Shown here: positions 22,862 to 32,987 of the stretch, piece by piece
How positions within the stretch are numbered: the stretch's first letter is position 1
Layout: each line of letters starts with the position of its first letter
The notes under the pieces: model-generated
What the model was told of the DNA's origin: nothing
What the model saw: only the letters and a program-made list of their open reading frames with translations
Database searches by the model: none
Translations under genes and position numbers: made by a program
Origin: Papaver somniferum
Lineage: Eukaryota; Streptophyta; Magnoliopsida; Ranunculales; Papaveraceae
Reading direction: 5' to 3'
Assembly (NCBI RefSeq): GCF_003573695.1
Contig: NC_039358.1
Coordinates: 230,653,560 to 230,717,559, forward strand
Length of the DNA stretch: 64,000 nucleotides

Positions 22862-23813
22862 GGTAAAAAATGGCCAGGGAAATGCTCAAAGAAAAGAAGC
22901 TGCAAATATCAATCCGGGACACGAAAAAGATGACAGATACAAAAAGAACGCAATTGAAGTAGCAGCAGATGATGATGACCTCAGTGAAGAAGGGCCTGAA
23001 ACAGAATCAAGAATCAGTTGAAGTTCCCGATCCAGATTTTTATTACTTCTATAGGGATAAGAGTGAACAATGTTTAGCAGGTGATCAGATATGGGCCATT
23101 CATGACAATTTAGATGCCACGCCCATACTCTATGCACTAATCAGAAAATTTTATTCACCTTTTGAGGCAAAGTTCATTTGGTTGGACTTTGTTCCTGATA
23201 GCCAAGATGAGACAGCTTGGGATACTAGTGGGTTGCCCGTTGCTTGTTGGAAGTTTGAACATGGTGATAGTGATAACCAAGTAACCAACCTTGAAGGTAT
23301 CGGTACGTTTTCTCATAGGATTATATTGGAAAAGGATGGCAAAAATACTTAAAAGATCTATCCTAAAAAAGTTGTAATTTCGCCATCTACAAGAACCGAA
23401 ACACTAAAGTATGAGTATGAATTTGTGGAGGTCCTGTCAGATTATAAGAGGATATAGGAATTATGGTTTCCAAATTAATTAAGATAAAAGGTTTCGTGCG
23501 CATATTCCAGCCGGTTTCCATAGCCAATGGCATGGCTATAATCCAGATTCTGTCTGATGAACTTTTAAGATTCTCGCACATTACCTCGTTTAGAATGAAA
23601 AGATGTCCTTGAAGGTTACTTTGAACTTGATGCTGCTTCCCTGCCCAGTACTATCGAAGTTTCTGAGCGAGTTCCTTCTTCCACTTCAAACCCTTGTCAA
23701 CTTCGGGAGTCTGAAATATATGATATTTAACATCGATAAATCTCATGATAAGTTTCGACCTGGTTAGATATGGGCTCTGATGAAAAACAAGGAACGTTGC
23801 ATTGATTTTGGAA
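22862..23813 (+). pseudogene. DUF3444 (DnaJ-associated) protein, pseudogene fragment
   Basis: An acidic linker is read first (to about 23015). After a frameshift comes a 127-codon open frame with the DUF3444 signature: VPDPDFYYFYRDKSEQCLAGDQIWAIHDN in segments, then GLPVACWKFEHG and FSH. A TAA at 23350 breaks it. It continues with YEFVEVLSDY, a TAG at about 23453, a shifted frame with ELLRFSH and GYFELDAASLPS, then FRPG-stop-IWALMKNKE, the start of a second DUF3444 repeat. In intact plant proteins one or two DUF3444 domains follow a DnaJ domain; the DnaJ part is not seen. The function of DUF3444 is unknown. At least three stops and two shifts make this a relic. Confidence 0.75.
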
Positions 23814-24330
23814 GTTTTTTATTTTTATTTTTATTGCAGAAATGTTAAAGTTGATTAAAAAAAAGAACGTTACAAGAACTTGAAGTCCCCGGCCAACCAC
23901 AAATAAAATCCATTATTGTTTACATGAGTTATCAAATCCCTGAAAGATGAATATCTAAACCAATTTTCGTTTCAACCCCATTGATATATTTTTTCCTTTA
24001 CTTCATTGATCAAGGTTCCTGAGCTTCTGCATTTTTTGCCAGCCGTAATTCTCATATTCCTTTCATCCCATATCACCCAACAGATGGCAAACACAATTAA
24101 CGGCCAAGATTTCCGACTCTGTTTCTTCCTCTCCTAAACTTCCATGCTTGCAGTTGGGAGCAAATATCTCTTGCCTGAACCCACCTCACCTTATACCCAT
24201 TTAAGAAGCAGTTCTATATTTGATATGAGTATTGGCAATGAAGTAACAGATGATATACTGATTCATCAACTTGAGAACAGAGAGAGAAACCTGATCTGCG
24301 CATCACATTCATAACATGGTACTCACGTAC
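23814..24330 (-). mobile_element. 3' end of a LINE (zf-RVT region)
   Basis: The minus strand reads SLCSQVDESVYHLLLHCQYS, the zinc-binding zf-RVT motif of plant L1-type LINEs, then about 40 codons later IVFAICWVIWDERNMRI, the usual WVIW-ERN ending. At the low-coordinate end is a T-rich run (23815-23837), an A-rich tail when read on the minus strand. It sits directly after the DUF3444 relic, which it probably interrupted. Heavily 5'-truncated, as is common for LINEs, with stop codons. Confidence 0.72.
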
Positions 24331-26872
24331 CTCTATAGCTAGACTACTCTTGTCCCCCGATAAGTAGAACATTTGAATACGTGGAATGTCGTGTAATACG
24401 GTCTACATGAATCTGAAAACTGGAGATCAGCAAGCTTGTACCATTATGTTCCCATGATTAAATAATCTCTCGCCGTCGGTGAATTATTAAGATTGAGCCC
24501 AAAGCACCATAATCAGGAGATGTTACCAAGTCTCCGATAGCTCCTAGCTCTCCACATTCATCCCAATTTGCTTCTAATCCTGAAATTATTTTTGAATCAG
24601 CCTTTTGTTGTCTTCCTACGATCATGAGATCAAAATCTTGGTGAAGTGACCGGACTGCCCATATCGTTTCTGCACCATCTTTTACCTCTACTTCTTTGTA
24701 TATCAATGTTTCATCATGCATGGTGTTAACCCTGAAATGGTCTACTAATTCATCATCAAGAAACTTGTGCCTCTCAGTATCAATGCTAACCGATTCACTG
24801 ATATGGTGAATAACTCCGTAGGATGATAAACTTGCAGGACCATAAAACCTAACAAGAGTAACAAAAACGTACGGATGATGAATCATATTCATTGCAAAAG
24901 CCAATGCTTCTCGATCATCCGGGCCACCGAAAAAAAGTACAATCACGCGGTAAGGTGTGTCGGGCAAGAAGCAACTAGATTTTGTTTGGAGATTACTACC
25001 ATCCATTAAGATCCCGACTGAGCATGGGGCGTCCCGCAACAGATTTTGAAGAAGGGTTTTTATTGCACGATTGGAAATATTTGGTCTGGCCAGATCATCC
25101 GTTAGACTTGCATCTTGCCTGCAGAAAGGGAAGATAACGAGAGCAGCCCCCTTGTCGACTGCCATGGTGCATATATCGTTGTGCATTGAAGCATACGGAG
25201 AGATAGTGGTGAAGGGAAGAACCGTAACAAGGTTCTGGTATCGGTTTTGGAATTGTTGGAAAACATTGATTATCCTTTCCGATTTGGTAGGGTTTCATGT
25301 GGAAGCATGTTCCCTCAAAGTGTGGGATATAAGGAGAGGAGAAGCACGACCCACAAGCTCAACGAGATGGAGGAGGTAACTGGTGAGTGGGTGGAGTTTG
25401 GTAGGATTGGAGGCTTCAATGATTCTCATAATGCCTGGAACATCATCTATGGTGTGAACACATACAAGTACTCGAAAATCTGAGTTGTTTTCATTCGACT
25501 GCAAAATTGACCTTCCTTTCTAGGTTAAGTATTTCGATGAAGGGTCATACAAGTATTTCACCGCGGGTGTGATAATGGCTACTAGCACTACAAGTGCGAG
25601 AACCATGATTGTATTTGGTGCAGTAAAAATTTCCTGCAGAGTAAATAAGAAAACATGTTAATGGAGTATTCAAATTACTTGGTAAGATGCTATAACATAT
25701 TCTGCAATAACGAAAGATACTTTTAAGTGTCTCAAGACGTACGCACTTTGATATTTATTGAATCTAACCAGGTGTTAATTGTGGAAACCTCGACAACACC
25801 TTTAATGTTCATTATAAGTCCAAGCAAAAAACTATCTCGCGGAGAGACTCCAAGAAGCACAGCTGGGATGAAAAGCCCGATAATCTTTCCAAGGATACAA
25901 CCGAGGATGATCAGTAAAGCACGCCATAGATATCCAAAAGTAACTTTGTGAATGTCCATCTTATATCCAACGATACCCATATGAAGAGGCATGAAAAATA
26001 CAGAAACAATGCTTAGCTTCTTAACTAGAGCTGATCCTAAAGGTGGACCATCAGGTATAGCTAAACCTAGTAAGAAAACCCCAACTGTACCATTCAATCC
26101 ACAATATTCACTAGCTAATCCACACAGCAGAACTGAAATCATTATCAAGGTAATGTAAATATCATCTACAGGTCTCCCTTCGGGTGTATTCTTTACAATC
26201 CATAACGCTGCCGGCCGCATAATGAAAAATATATAAATCACCGTCCCCAATAAAATTAACACTGCAGGTAGTGCATATGCATGGTTTGCACCTCTCATTA
26301 TTTGGCGGAAAAAGCTGAAGAATTTTAAAGCCATATGAAGAAAATCAGCAACCATTGATATATGAATCGCTGAATAACCTAGGTCGGAGTTAAGAATTTT
26401 AAGTTCATCGAGTACATAGGCGATAACAGGGAAGGAAATCTGGCCGAATAGATCTACTACTCTATCAGAGCTCTTATGGAGTAACTTTAGTGCCGGTATA
26501 TCATTATTTTGGAGTCTCTTGGAAATTTGAAGTCCAGCTACATAAGAGCAAAAGATACAACAGAATCCGATGATGTATGGTCGCCGCCCAGCTCTCTTTA
26601 ATATTATGGCATCCATTTGAACTCCAACTTTAAATATAAAAAACATGGAACTGAAATGAGCAAGCATGTCTACTACTTGAAATCCATCTCGAGGGAATAT
26701 GAAATAATTAATTCCGACGTCCCTGTGAGTTGACACTTTTATCGGCCGAGAGCTAAGAACCCATGGACTAGCAAGTATCCCTCCCTACACATGTATAACA
26801 TATATAACCAAGCCATCAATAATCGTTTGAACACAAAAACATACGTACTCGAGAAAATAATTAAAGCATAAT

Positions 26873-27145
26873 TGTTAAGTTTTGGTAATTCTCTGTCCCT
26901 CCATTCATTCATCACGTCTTAATTTATACAAGACCAAACTTGGGTTATAGGACACAAACCCTAAACCTACCGACTTGAGACCGATTACTTGGGTCTCAAG
27001 TTTGCTACGTACGTAAACAGACCATCTACATGGACTATCCAAGTTGGTCTCAAAAATGGACTATCCAAGTTGATCTCAGAATCCAGACCGAATACGTAGG
27101 TCTCAAGACACAGTCTTGAGTCCAAATACTACGTATCTCCTAATA
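26873..27145 (-). repeat. 3' LTR of the copia element
   Basis: Read on the minus strand from TATTAGGAGATACGTA to AACTTAACA. Contains several short direct and inverted copies of TTGAGACC/GGTCTCAA. Flanked outside by ATAAT. Confidence 0.93.
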
Positions 27146-27150
27146 CCCCC

Positions 27151-28070
27151 TCAAGACGGAGCATGTAGGTCACAAATGCCCATCTTGGACAAAAGACCTT
27201 GAAATTGAGCTTTCCCTAAGGATTTGGTGAAGATATCTGCCAATTGCACCGCCGTAGGAGTGTAAGAAGGGGATATAATCTTCTGCACAATAGCATCTCG
27301 AACAACATGACAGTCCACCTCTATATGTTTGGTTCGTTCATGAAAGACTGGATTCTGTGCAATGTACAATGTTGATTGACTATCACACAGGAGCTGCATT
27401 CCATGCGGATGACGAACCCCCAAATCACCAAGTAATTGTTTCAACCACTTCAACTCACATGTTGTTGCCGCCATGGACCTGTATTCTGCTTCAGCTGAGC
27501 TCCGAGAAACAGTTGGTTGCTTCTTTGTCTTCCAAGACACCGGTGAATGCCCAAGACGAACAAACCATCCTGTCAATGAACGTCTAGTCAAAGGAATACT
27601 TGCCCAATCCAAGTCACATCACCCTTGCAAACTTAGGGTACTATCAGAGCGCAACAAAATTCCTTGCCCAGGATTCTTTTTCAAGTATCTAACCACTCAA
27701 AGTGCAGCTTCCCAATGTTCTATTCTCGGTTTTTGCATAAACTGAGACAGTGTATGCACCGAGTATGTAAGATCAGGTCTAGTCACTGCCAAATAAATCA
27801 GTCCACCAATTAGTATTCTATATTTTTCCACATCATCAAACAAATCTCCCTGCGCCAAAGCCAGACGATGATTAGTCTCCATTGGAAACTCAGCAGGTTT
27901 AGCTCCTAATAAACCCGTTTCCATGATAATATCCAATGCATATTTCCTCTGGCATATAGAAATACCCTGTTTACTTCGAGCTATCTCCAATCCGAGAAAA
28001 TATTTCAATTTTCCCAAATCTTTCATCTTGAAACATTGTCCCAAGTATGATTTAAATGTATGAATCTCCA
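27151..28070 (-). pseudogene. Copia RT C-terminus and RNase H, frame-shifted from main pol
   Basis: The first block (27697-28070, on the minus strand) starts with IHTFKSYLGQCFKMKDLGKL and contains YFLGLEIARSKQGI and GGLIYLAVTRPDLTYSV, the RT region directly after the active site. A frame break near 27697 and a stop near 27613 follow. The second block (27151-27612) has the copia RNase H: SWKTKKQPTVSRSSAEAEYR, LCDSQST and HERTKHIEVDCH, with its acidic residues present. It ends two codons before the polypurine tract, as usual for copia elements. Confidence 0.88.
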
Positions 28071-31000
28071 CTAGATTATTCCATGCAATAAGACCAAGAC
28101 ATTAAGCTGCATGTCTCCCTTGGTCATAGTAAAAAGAGAGTAGTCTGAGTAAGCTTGCCGAAAACCATATTTCTTCAAGGTTGTTGATATTTTGGAAAAC
28201 CAACAACGGGGAGCCTGTCTTAAACCATATAATGATTTCTTCATTTTACACACCATATTTGTCTGACCTTTGGAAAATCCAGGTGGTATCATCATATACA
28301 CCTCTTCCTCCAAGTCTCCATGAAGAAATGCATTATGTACATCCATCTGATGTACTTCCCAATGTTTAACTGCTGCGACAGCTAGAAAAGTACGTACCGT
28401 TGTCATTTTTGCAACTGGTGCAAATGTCTCTTTGTAATCCAACCCTTCAACCTGATGATTCCCAAAGATCACCAAGCGTGCTTTTAATCGTACCAACTTC
28501 CCATTTTCATCATACTTCTCCGTGTAAATCCATTTACTCCCTAGTGCTCTCTTGCCCGGCGGTAATTCTTGCAATTCCCAGGTACCTTGTTCTTCCAAAG
28601 CTCGGATTTCTGCTTCCATGGCTTTCCTCCACCCGGGATGCTTCATGGCTTCTTTAAAGTTGCGTGGTTCAGACCCAGCTGTTATAGCTGCAAGATATTT
28701 CTTATGCACAGCAGAAAATTTATCACAACTAACATAATATGTCAAAGGATAAGGCGTACCTGAGGATGATGATTGTGTAGAATGAGGATGAGGTAGACTG
28801 TTTACTCGAATGGTGTGCGTCACAAATCCTTTTAGTCTGCTAGAAGGGATCTTCTGACGCTTCCCTTTACCCATGTCACCCTCAACTACAACATCATTGC
28901 GAGAAGCAACATTTTCTTCATGCTGTTTCGGGACATGGTATTGTATTCTCTCCTCCATACTCTCGGACTCAGCTGAAACACCAGCACCTTCAGTCTCAGT
29001 AGAAGGACCAGCATCCTCGGTCTCAGCTGAACCATCAGCGATGTCTGTCTCAGTTGAAACTCCAGCGCTGTCCGTCTCAGTTGAATCTCCACCTTGAGGA
29101 GCTAATACTGCTCCTTCTCTGTTTTCATCCTCACTCCAGTACTCATCAGGACTGGACTGAACCCTCTCAGCTGATACACCTTGCATATCAGTCGCAGATG
29201 AAGCCTTAAATCTCGACTGCATCATCTCAGTCGCCATCTTACGCGATACACCATCAGTCTTAAACGGAAATTGATGTTCAAAAAACTTGACATCTCTTGA
29301 CACCCTAAATTGTTTCGTGTCTAAATCATATACTTTCCATTCCTTTTTACCAAACGGATACCCAAGGAAGACACACCTTCTTCCTTTACTCGCAAACTTA
29401 TCCCCTTTACTACTTTGATCATGCACATAGCACACGCATCCAAATACCTTCAACTGATGATATGGAGGCTGTTTTCCAAACAAAAGTTCATATGGAGTTT
29501 TATGATCTAAAATAGGTGTAGGAGTATGATTGATTAAATACGCAGCCGTCAATGTGCATTCCCCCCAAAACCTTATTGGAAAATTGGCTTGAAATCTCAA
29601 AGCCCTTGCCACATTCATTATATGTTCATGTTTTCTCTCAAATCTTCCATTCTCTTGTGGTGTACCTACACAGGATGTCTCAAACACTATCCCATTAGTT
29701 CGAAAGTATCCACGCAATGCATTGAACTCAGTTCCATTATCACTTCTAACAATTTTGATTTCTTTATTAAACAGACGCTTCACAAGAGCAATGAAGTTAA
29801 GAAATGTCTGTTCAACTTCAGTTTTGTTTCTAAGCAAATAAATCCACACACCTCTTGAAAAATCATCTACTATTGTCAAAAAATAATGTGCTCCACACGA
29901 TGACTGAGTCTTATACGGACCCCATAAATCTATATGAACCAACTCAAAAATACAACTGTATTTACTGAAACTACTAGCAAAACTACTCCTATGATGTTTT
30001 GCTCGTGGACAAATATCACAAGCATAATTATTCTTCTTTATTAACTTACTCACTCCTTGTAACTTCTGCAAAACTTTCTCTGAAGGATGTCCCATACGCC
30101 GATGCCATAGCTCATACGTATCTCCATTAACAGCCATAACTTCAACTTGAGGCACACCACAGAAAATATACAGTCCACCTTGTCTCTCAGCCACTCCAAT
30201 CATCCTCCTCGTCAACCGGTCATGTATAAGACATAAACTGTTAGTACATTGGATAATACATCTTTTCTCATCAATAAGTTGTGTAACCGAAATTAAGTTA
30301 CAAGTTATCTGAGGCACATAAAGCACATTTTCTAATCTCAATCCCCCAGGAAGAATAACAGTTCCTATCTTCTCAGAAAGTGCAAACTTCCCATCTGGAA
30401 GTCCAATAGTGCATGCCTTAATATCTTTTATCTCTATCATGTCATCCCTTTTATATGTGACATGATTTGTATCTCCCGTGTCTACAATCCACACAGTTTT
30501 ATTCTTCTTACTTTGGAGCTGAGGCGTGGATTTCCTTGAGTTTAAAAACTCAAGCACCTGTTGAAGCTGTGTTGTTGTGACTCCGGTCAAACCTGACGCT
30601 TCTGATGAGGACGCTCCACCTGACTGCCTTGCGTATGATATGTTAAGGTTGTGTGCTCGAACCTGGTTACCTGCACCTTGTCCTCGACCACCTCTACCAC
30701 CGGTAAAGTTAGTGCCACCACGCCCTCTGCTATTGGTTCTGCCTCCTCTACCAGATCCTCTTCCACCTCTAGGTCTGTCTCCCCACCATTCTGGGTATCG
30801 AATACGTTGAAAACACCCATCCTCTGAGTGTCCATCTCTGTTACAGTACTTGCAATGCTTGTTAGGATCATACGTATTGTTCAGATGACGTTGATCAGAT
30901 TGTACTCTGACTGCCATCACATTGTCATGTACCTCCGTAGACATAGCTACTTCTCCTATACGCAGACGCTCCGAATTCACCATTGTCTGGTATGCTACAT

Positions 31001-31661
31001 CTGTTAATGACAACGGGTCTCTAGCCAACAGTTTTTCACGCACGGAACTATACACAGAGTCTAATCCAATCAAAAAATAGTGCAGAAAGTCTTCTTCTCT
31101 CAACGTACTTATTTGTGATGCGATATTACAAGTGCAATTACCACACTTGCACTGAGGTACCTTCATGTATGTCACCATCTCATCCCATATCTTGTTCAGT
31201 CTCCCAAAGTACTCAGCTACACCTTCTGCTTTCTTTTGTTTGCACTCACTTAACGAAGTTTTCAGCTGACAGATTCTTGTTCCGCTCACAACACAGTATC
31301 GTCTCTTCAACTGTGTCCACAGCAAGTTTGCATTATCATAGTCTCCCAAGCTCGATCTAATTGATGAATCTAACGTGTTACTAATCCATGAAACAAGCAT
31401 TGACTGGACAGCAATCCACTCTTCCAACTGGTCACTATCTTCAGGTTTCGTGATTTTTCCATCAACAAAACCAAACTTCCTTTTAGCTATCAATGATCTT
31501 CTTATGTCTCTAGCCCATTCATCATAGTTAGTCCCCTTTAGAACAATCGGCGTGATGATGATACCTGGACCATCACTCGATCCTAGATGGTAGACTGGAT
31601 TCTTCTTCTGCATATCACACTCTATATTTTTCCCTTTGGATGAATCTGTTTCACCATCCAT
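28071..31661 (-). CDS. Copia gag-protease-integrase-RT polyprotein, truncated at the RT active site
   Basis: An open frame of 1196 codons. Gag occupies about residues 1-340, with a CX2CX4HX4C zinc knuckle at 270-283 and a Gly/Arg-rich stretch after it. The protease loop is VDTGDTNHVT at about 393-402; most copia proteases have DSGAS here, so the second half is unusual. Next come the pre-integrase motif LWHRRMGHPS (about 518) and the integrase core with Asp in HIDLWGPY (about 578), Asp in RSDNGTEF (about 641) and Glu in FERKHEH (about 675). RT begins near 1040 (WRKAMEAEIRALEEQGTWEL) and has DVHNAFLHGDL. The frame then ends at LNVLVLLHGII-stop, exactly where YVDD should appear. The missing YVDD marks a deletion. 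Confidence 0.92.
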   Translation of the reverse strand: MDGETDSSKGKNIECDMQKKNPVYHLGSSDGPGIIITPIVLKGTNYDEWARDIRRSLIAKRKFGFVDGKITKPEDSDQLEEWIAVQSMLVSWISNTLDSSIRSSLGDYDNANLLWTQLKRRYCVVSGTRICQLKTSLSECKQKKAEGVAEYFGRLNKIWDEMVTYMKVPQCKCGNCTCNIASQISTLREEDFLHYFLIGLDSVYSSVREKLLARDPLSLTDVAYQTMVNSERLRIGEVAMSTEVHDNVMAVRVQSDQRHLNNTYDPNKHCKYCNRDGHSEDGCFQRIRYPEWWGDRPRGGRGSGRGGRTNSRGRGGTNFTGGRGGRGQGAGNQVRAHNLNISYARQSGGASSSEASGLTGVTTTQLQQVLEFLNSRKSTPQLQSKKNKTVWIVDTGDTNHVTYKRDDMIEIKDIKACTIGLPDGKFALSEKIGTVILPGGLRLENVLYVPQITCNLISVTQLIDEKRCIIQCTNSLCLIHDRLTRRMIGVAERQGGLYIFCGVPQVEVMAVNGDTYELWHRRMGHPSEKVLQKLQGVSKLIKKNNYACDICPRAKHHRSSFASSFSKYSCIFELVHIDLWGPYKTQSSCGAHYFLTIVDDFSRGVWIYLLRNKTEVEQTFLNFIALVKRLFNKEIKIVRSDNGTEFNALRGYFRTNGIVFETSCVGTPQENGRFERKHEHIMNVARALRFQANFPIRFWGECTLTAAYLINHTPTPILDHKTPYELLFGKQPPYHQLKVFGCVCYVHDQSSKGDKFASKGRRCVFLGYPFGKKEWKVYDLDTKQFRVSRDVKFFEHQFPFKTDGVSRKMATEMMQSRFKASSATDMQGVSAERVQSSPDEYWSEDENREGAVLAPQGGDSTETDSAGVSTETDIADGSAETEDAGPSTETEGAGVSAESESMEERIQYHVPKQHEENVASRNDVVVEGDMGKGKRQKIPSSRLKGFVTHTIRVNSLPHPHSTQSSSSGTPYPLTYYVSCDKFSAVHKKYLAAITAGSEPRNFKEAMKHPGWRKAMEAEIRALEEQGTWELQELPPGKRALGSKWIYTEKYDENGKLVRLKARLVIFGNHQVEGLDYKETFAPVAKMTTVRTFLAVAAVKHWEVHQMDVHNAFLHGDLEEEVYMMIPPGFSKGQTNMVCKMKKSLYGLRQAPRCWFSKISTTLKKYGFRQAYSDYSLFTMTKGDMQLNVLVLLHGII

Positions 31662-31683
31662 TGTTTTCTGTTAGGGTTCTTAA

Positions 31684-31699
31684 CCGGCTCTTGATGCCA
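31684..31699 (-). other. Copia primer-binding site
   Basis: TGGCATCAAGAGCCGG on the minus strand directly follows the 5' LTR end (AACTTAACA). It resembles the tRNA-iMet-complementary TGGTATCAGAGCC used by most plant copia elements, with a substitution and an inserted base. Confidence 0.8.
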
Positions 31700-31972
31700 T
31701 GTTAAGTTTTGGTAATTCTCTGTCCCTACATTCATTCATCACGTCTTAATTTATACAAGACCAAACTTGGGTTACAAGACACAAACCCTAAACCTACCGA
31801 CTTGAGACCGATTACTTGGGTCTCAAGTTTGCTACGTACGTAAACAGACCATCTACATGGACTATCCAAGTTGGTCTCAGAAATGGACTATCCAAGTTGG
31901 TCTCAGAATCCAGACCGAATACGTAGGTCTCAAGACACAGTCTTGAGTCCAAACATTACGTATCTCCTAATA
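31700..31972 (-). repeat. 5' LTR of the copia element
   Basis: Same 273-bp length as the 3' LTR. ATAAT (31973-31977) follows it, then intron-1 sequence beginning at the donor site of CHX exon 1. Confidence 0.93.
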
Positions 31973-32206
31973 ATAATAAACAGGCCTTACCAGTATTTGA
32001 GAAACAAGTAAGGGTTGATGGAACCGTGACAATACCATATGTATGAGATGGGGTACAAAAGAAAGTATACAAATTTGCAAGCAAATACTTGGTAGAGGAC
32101 CAAAACTCGTGAACTTATCTGAATCTTCATCAAATAATCCTTCTTTATCTGAACCGGAAATGCCTGGAATTGTACACATACGATAACCTATCATTCCTTT
32201 CCCCAT

Positions 32207-32810
32207 ATCTCTCTCCCCGTATACCCCAACGCAACAACAGCAGGAACCGCAAATGTTTGGTAGGGGAGAAAGGAAACAAGAGATGATATATATATGAGAA
32301 AGAAAACCTGATTGTTGTAGAATAATAGATTTTCAATTTTGGTGTTCATTAGTTATTAACCGACGAATCATTATCTTGTAAGGTTGATTATCAACCCATT
32401 GACTATTTTTAACTAATATCAGAAAATATTCTATGATATTCAGCCTGTCACCCCCAAATTTAGGGGGCATTTCTGGTGGCACCTGTATAGTTGCATATGA
32501 TTTATCAGAAAATGGTATATGGCACCCAAAATTAGTGCATCCAATGCACCGAACATGAGGTGGCATCTACTTGTAAAACCGAAATTGCGATCTTTTCAGT
32601 TTTCATGTTCTTGTATGGTTTTCCTAGTGCATCTGTTTTGTTCATAACCTCCACTCAAAACTCCCACCTCTTTCTTCGTGTTAAAACCGAAATTTTATTT
32701 TTCTCCATCATGAAAAACAACGGTCAAGTTGATGAATCATCCTTATAATTAAAGTTTATTTTTAAGGAAAACAAATAAAATAAAAGAAATAATGTGATTC
32801 TTGATGCAAT
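32207..32810 (-). repeat. Inverted duplicate of the CHX upstream region
   Basis: Reading the minus strand away from exon 1, the sequence matches 9870-10506 in order: the leader, TAATGATTCGTCGGTTAATAAC, TGCCACCAGAAATGCCCCC, GGTGCACTAATTTTGGGTGCC, then TGGAGGTTATGAAC and CACATTATTTCTTTTATTT. Similarity is lower than in the exons, with indels. It fades near 32800. Confidence 0.8.
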
Positions 32811-32987
32811 TAGGGGTGAAACAAAATGGGTTTAGATGGGACGACTGCAACACTTAGTGACAGAAGTGGAGTCTGGCTTACCCCCCACCCCCACCCCCAC
32901 GTAAATGAGGAACTGTTTTTTAAGGACTACTCAAAAATGGTGGGGGACTACTTTGTCATAGGAATATCTACCCTATAATTATAAGGG

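Larger units (their letters stand above)
26873..31972 (-). mobile_element. Ty1/copia retrotransposon in CHX pseudogene intron 1
   Basis: LTRs of 273 bp at both ends, flanked by ATAAT (26868-26872 and 31973-31977). Coding runs on the minus strand in the order gag, protease, integrase, RT, RNase H, the copia order. The primer-binding site TGGCATCAAGAGCCGG (31699-31684) abuts the 5' LTR and resembles the complement of initiator tRNA-Met. A polypurine tract (CTTGAGGGGG) abuts the 3' LTR at 27146. By hand count the LTRs differ at about 7 of 273 positions, so insertion is fairly recent. Pol has a lesion at the RT active site, so this copy is probably not autonomous. Confidence 0.95.
24458..32206 (-). 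pseudogene. CHX: CHX antiporter pseudogene, inverted copy
   Basis: Exons mirror the intact gene: exon 1 31991-32206 (72 codons, one more than the intact copy), exon 2 25747-26784 (1038 nt, the same length), exon 3 24458-25633 (1176 nt). All splice sites are conserved (GTAAGGCCTG, TGTAG, GTGCGT, CTGCAG). Two base changes create stops in exon 3: TAG at 25522-25520, where the intact gene has TAC (Tyr), and TGA at 25297-25295, where it has TCA (Ser). No frameshift was found. Intron 1 carries a 5.1-kb copia element in the same transcriptional direction. Truncation at the first stop would remove nearly all of the soluble tail. The transporter domain itself is open, including ISMVADFL, so a tail-less protein is conceivable but unlikely given the intron load. 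Confidence 0.92.

Noticed and set aside
27357..29858. Several plus-strand frames across the copia element
   Set aside because: Shadow frames opposite the gag-pol coding strand.
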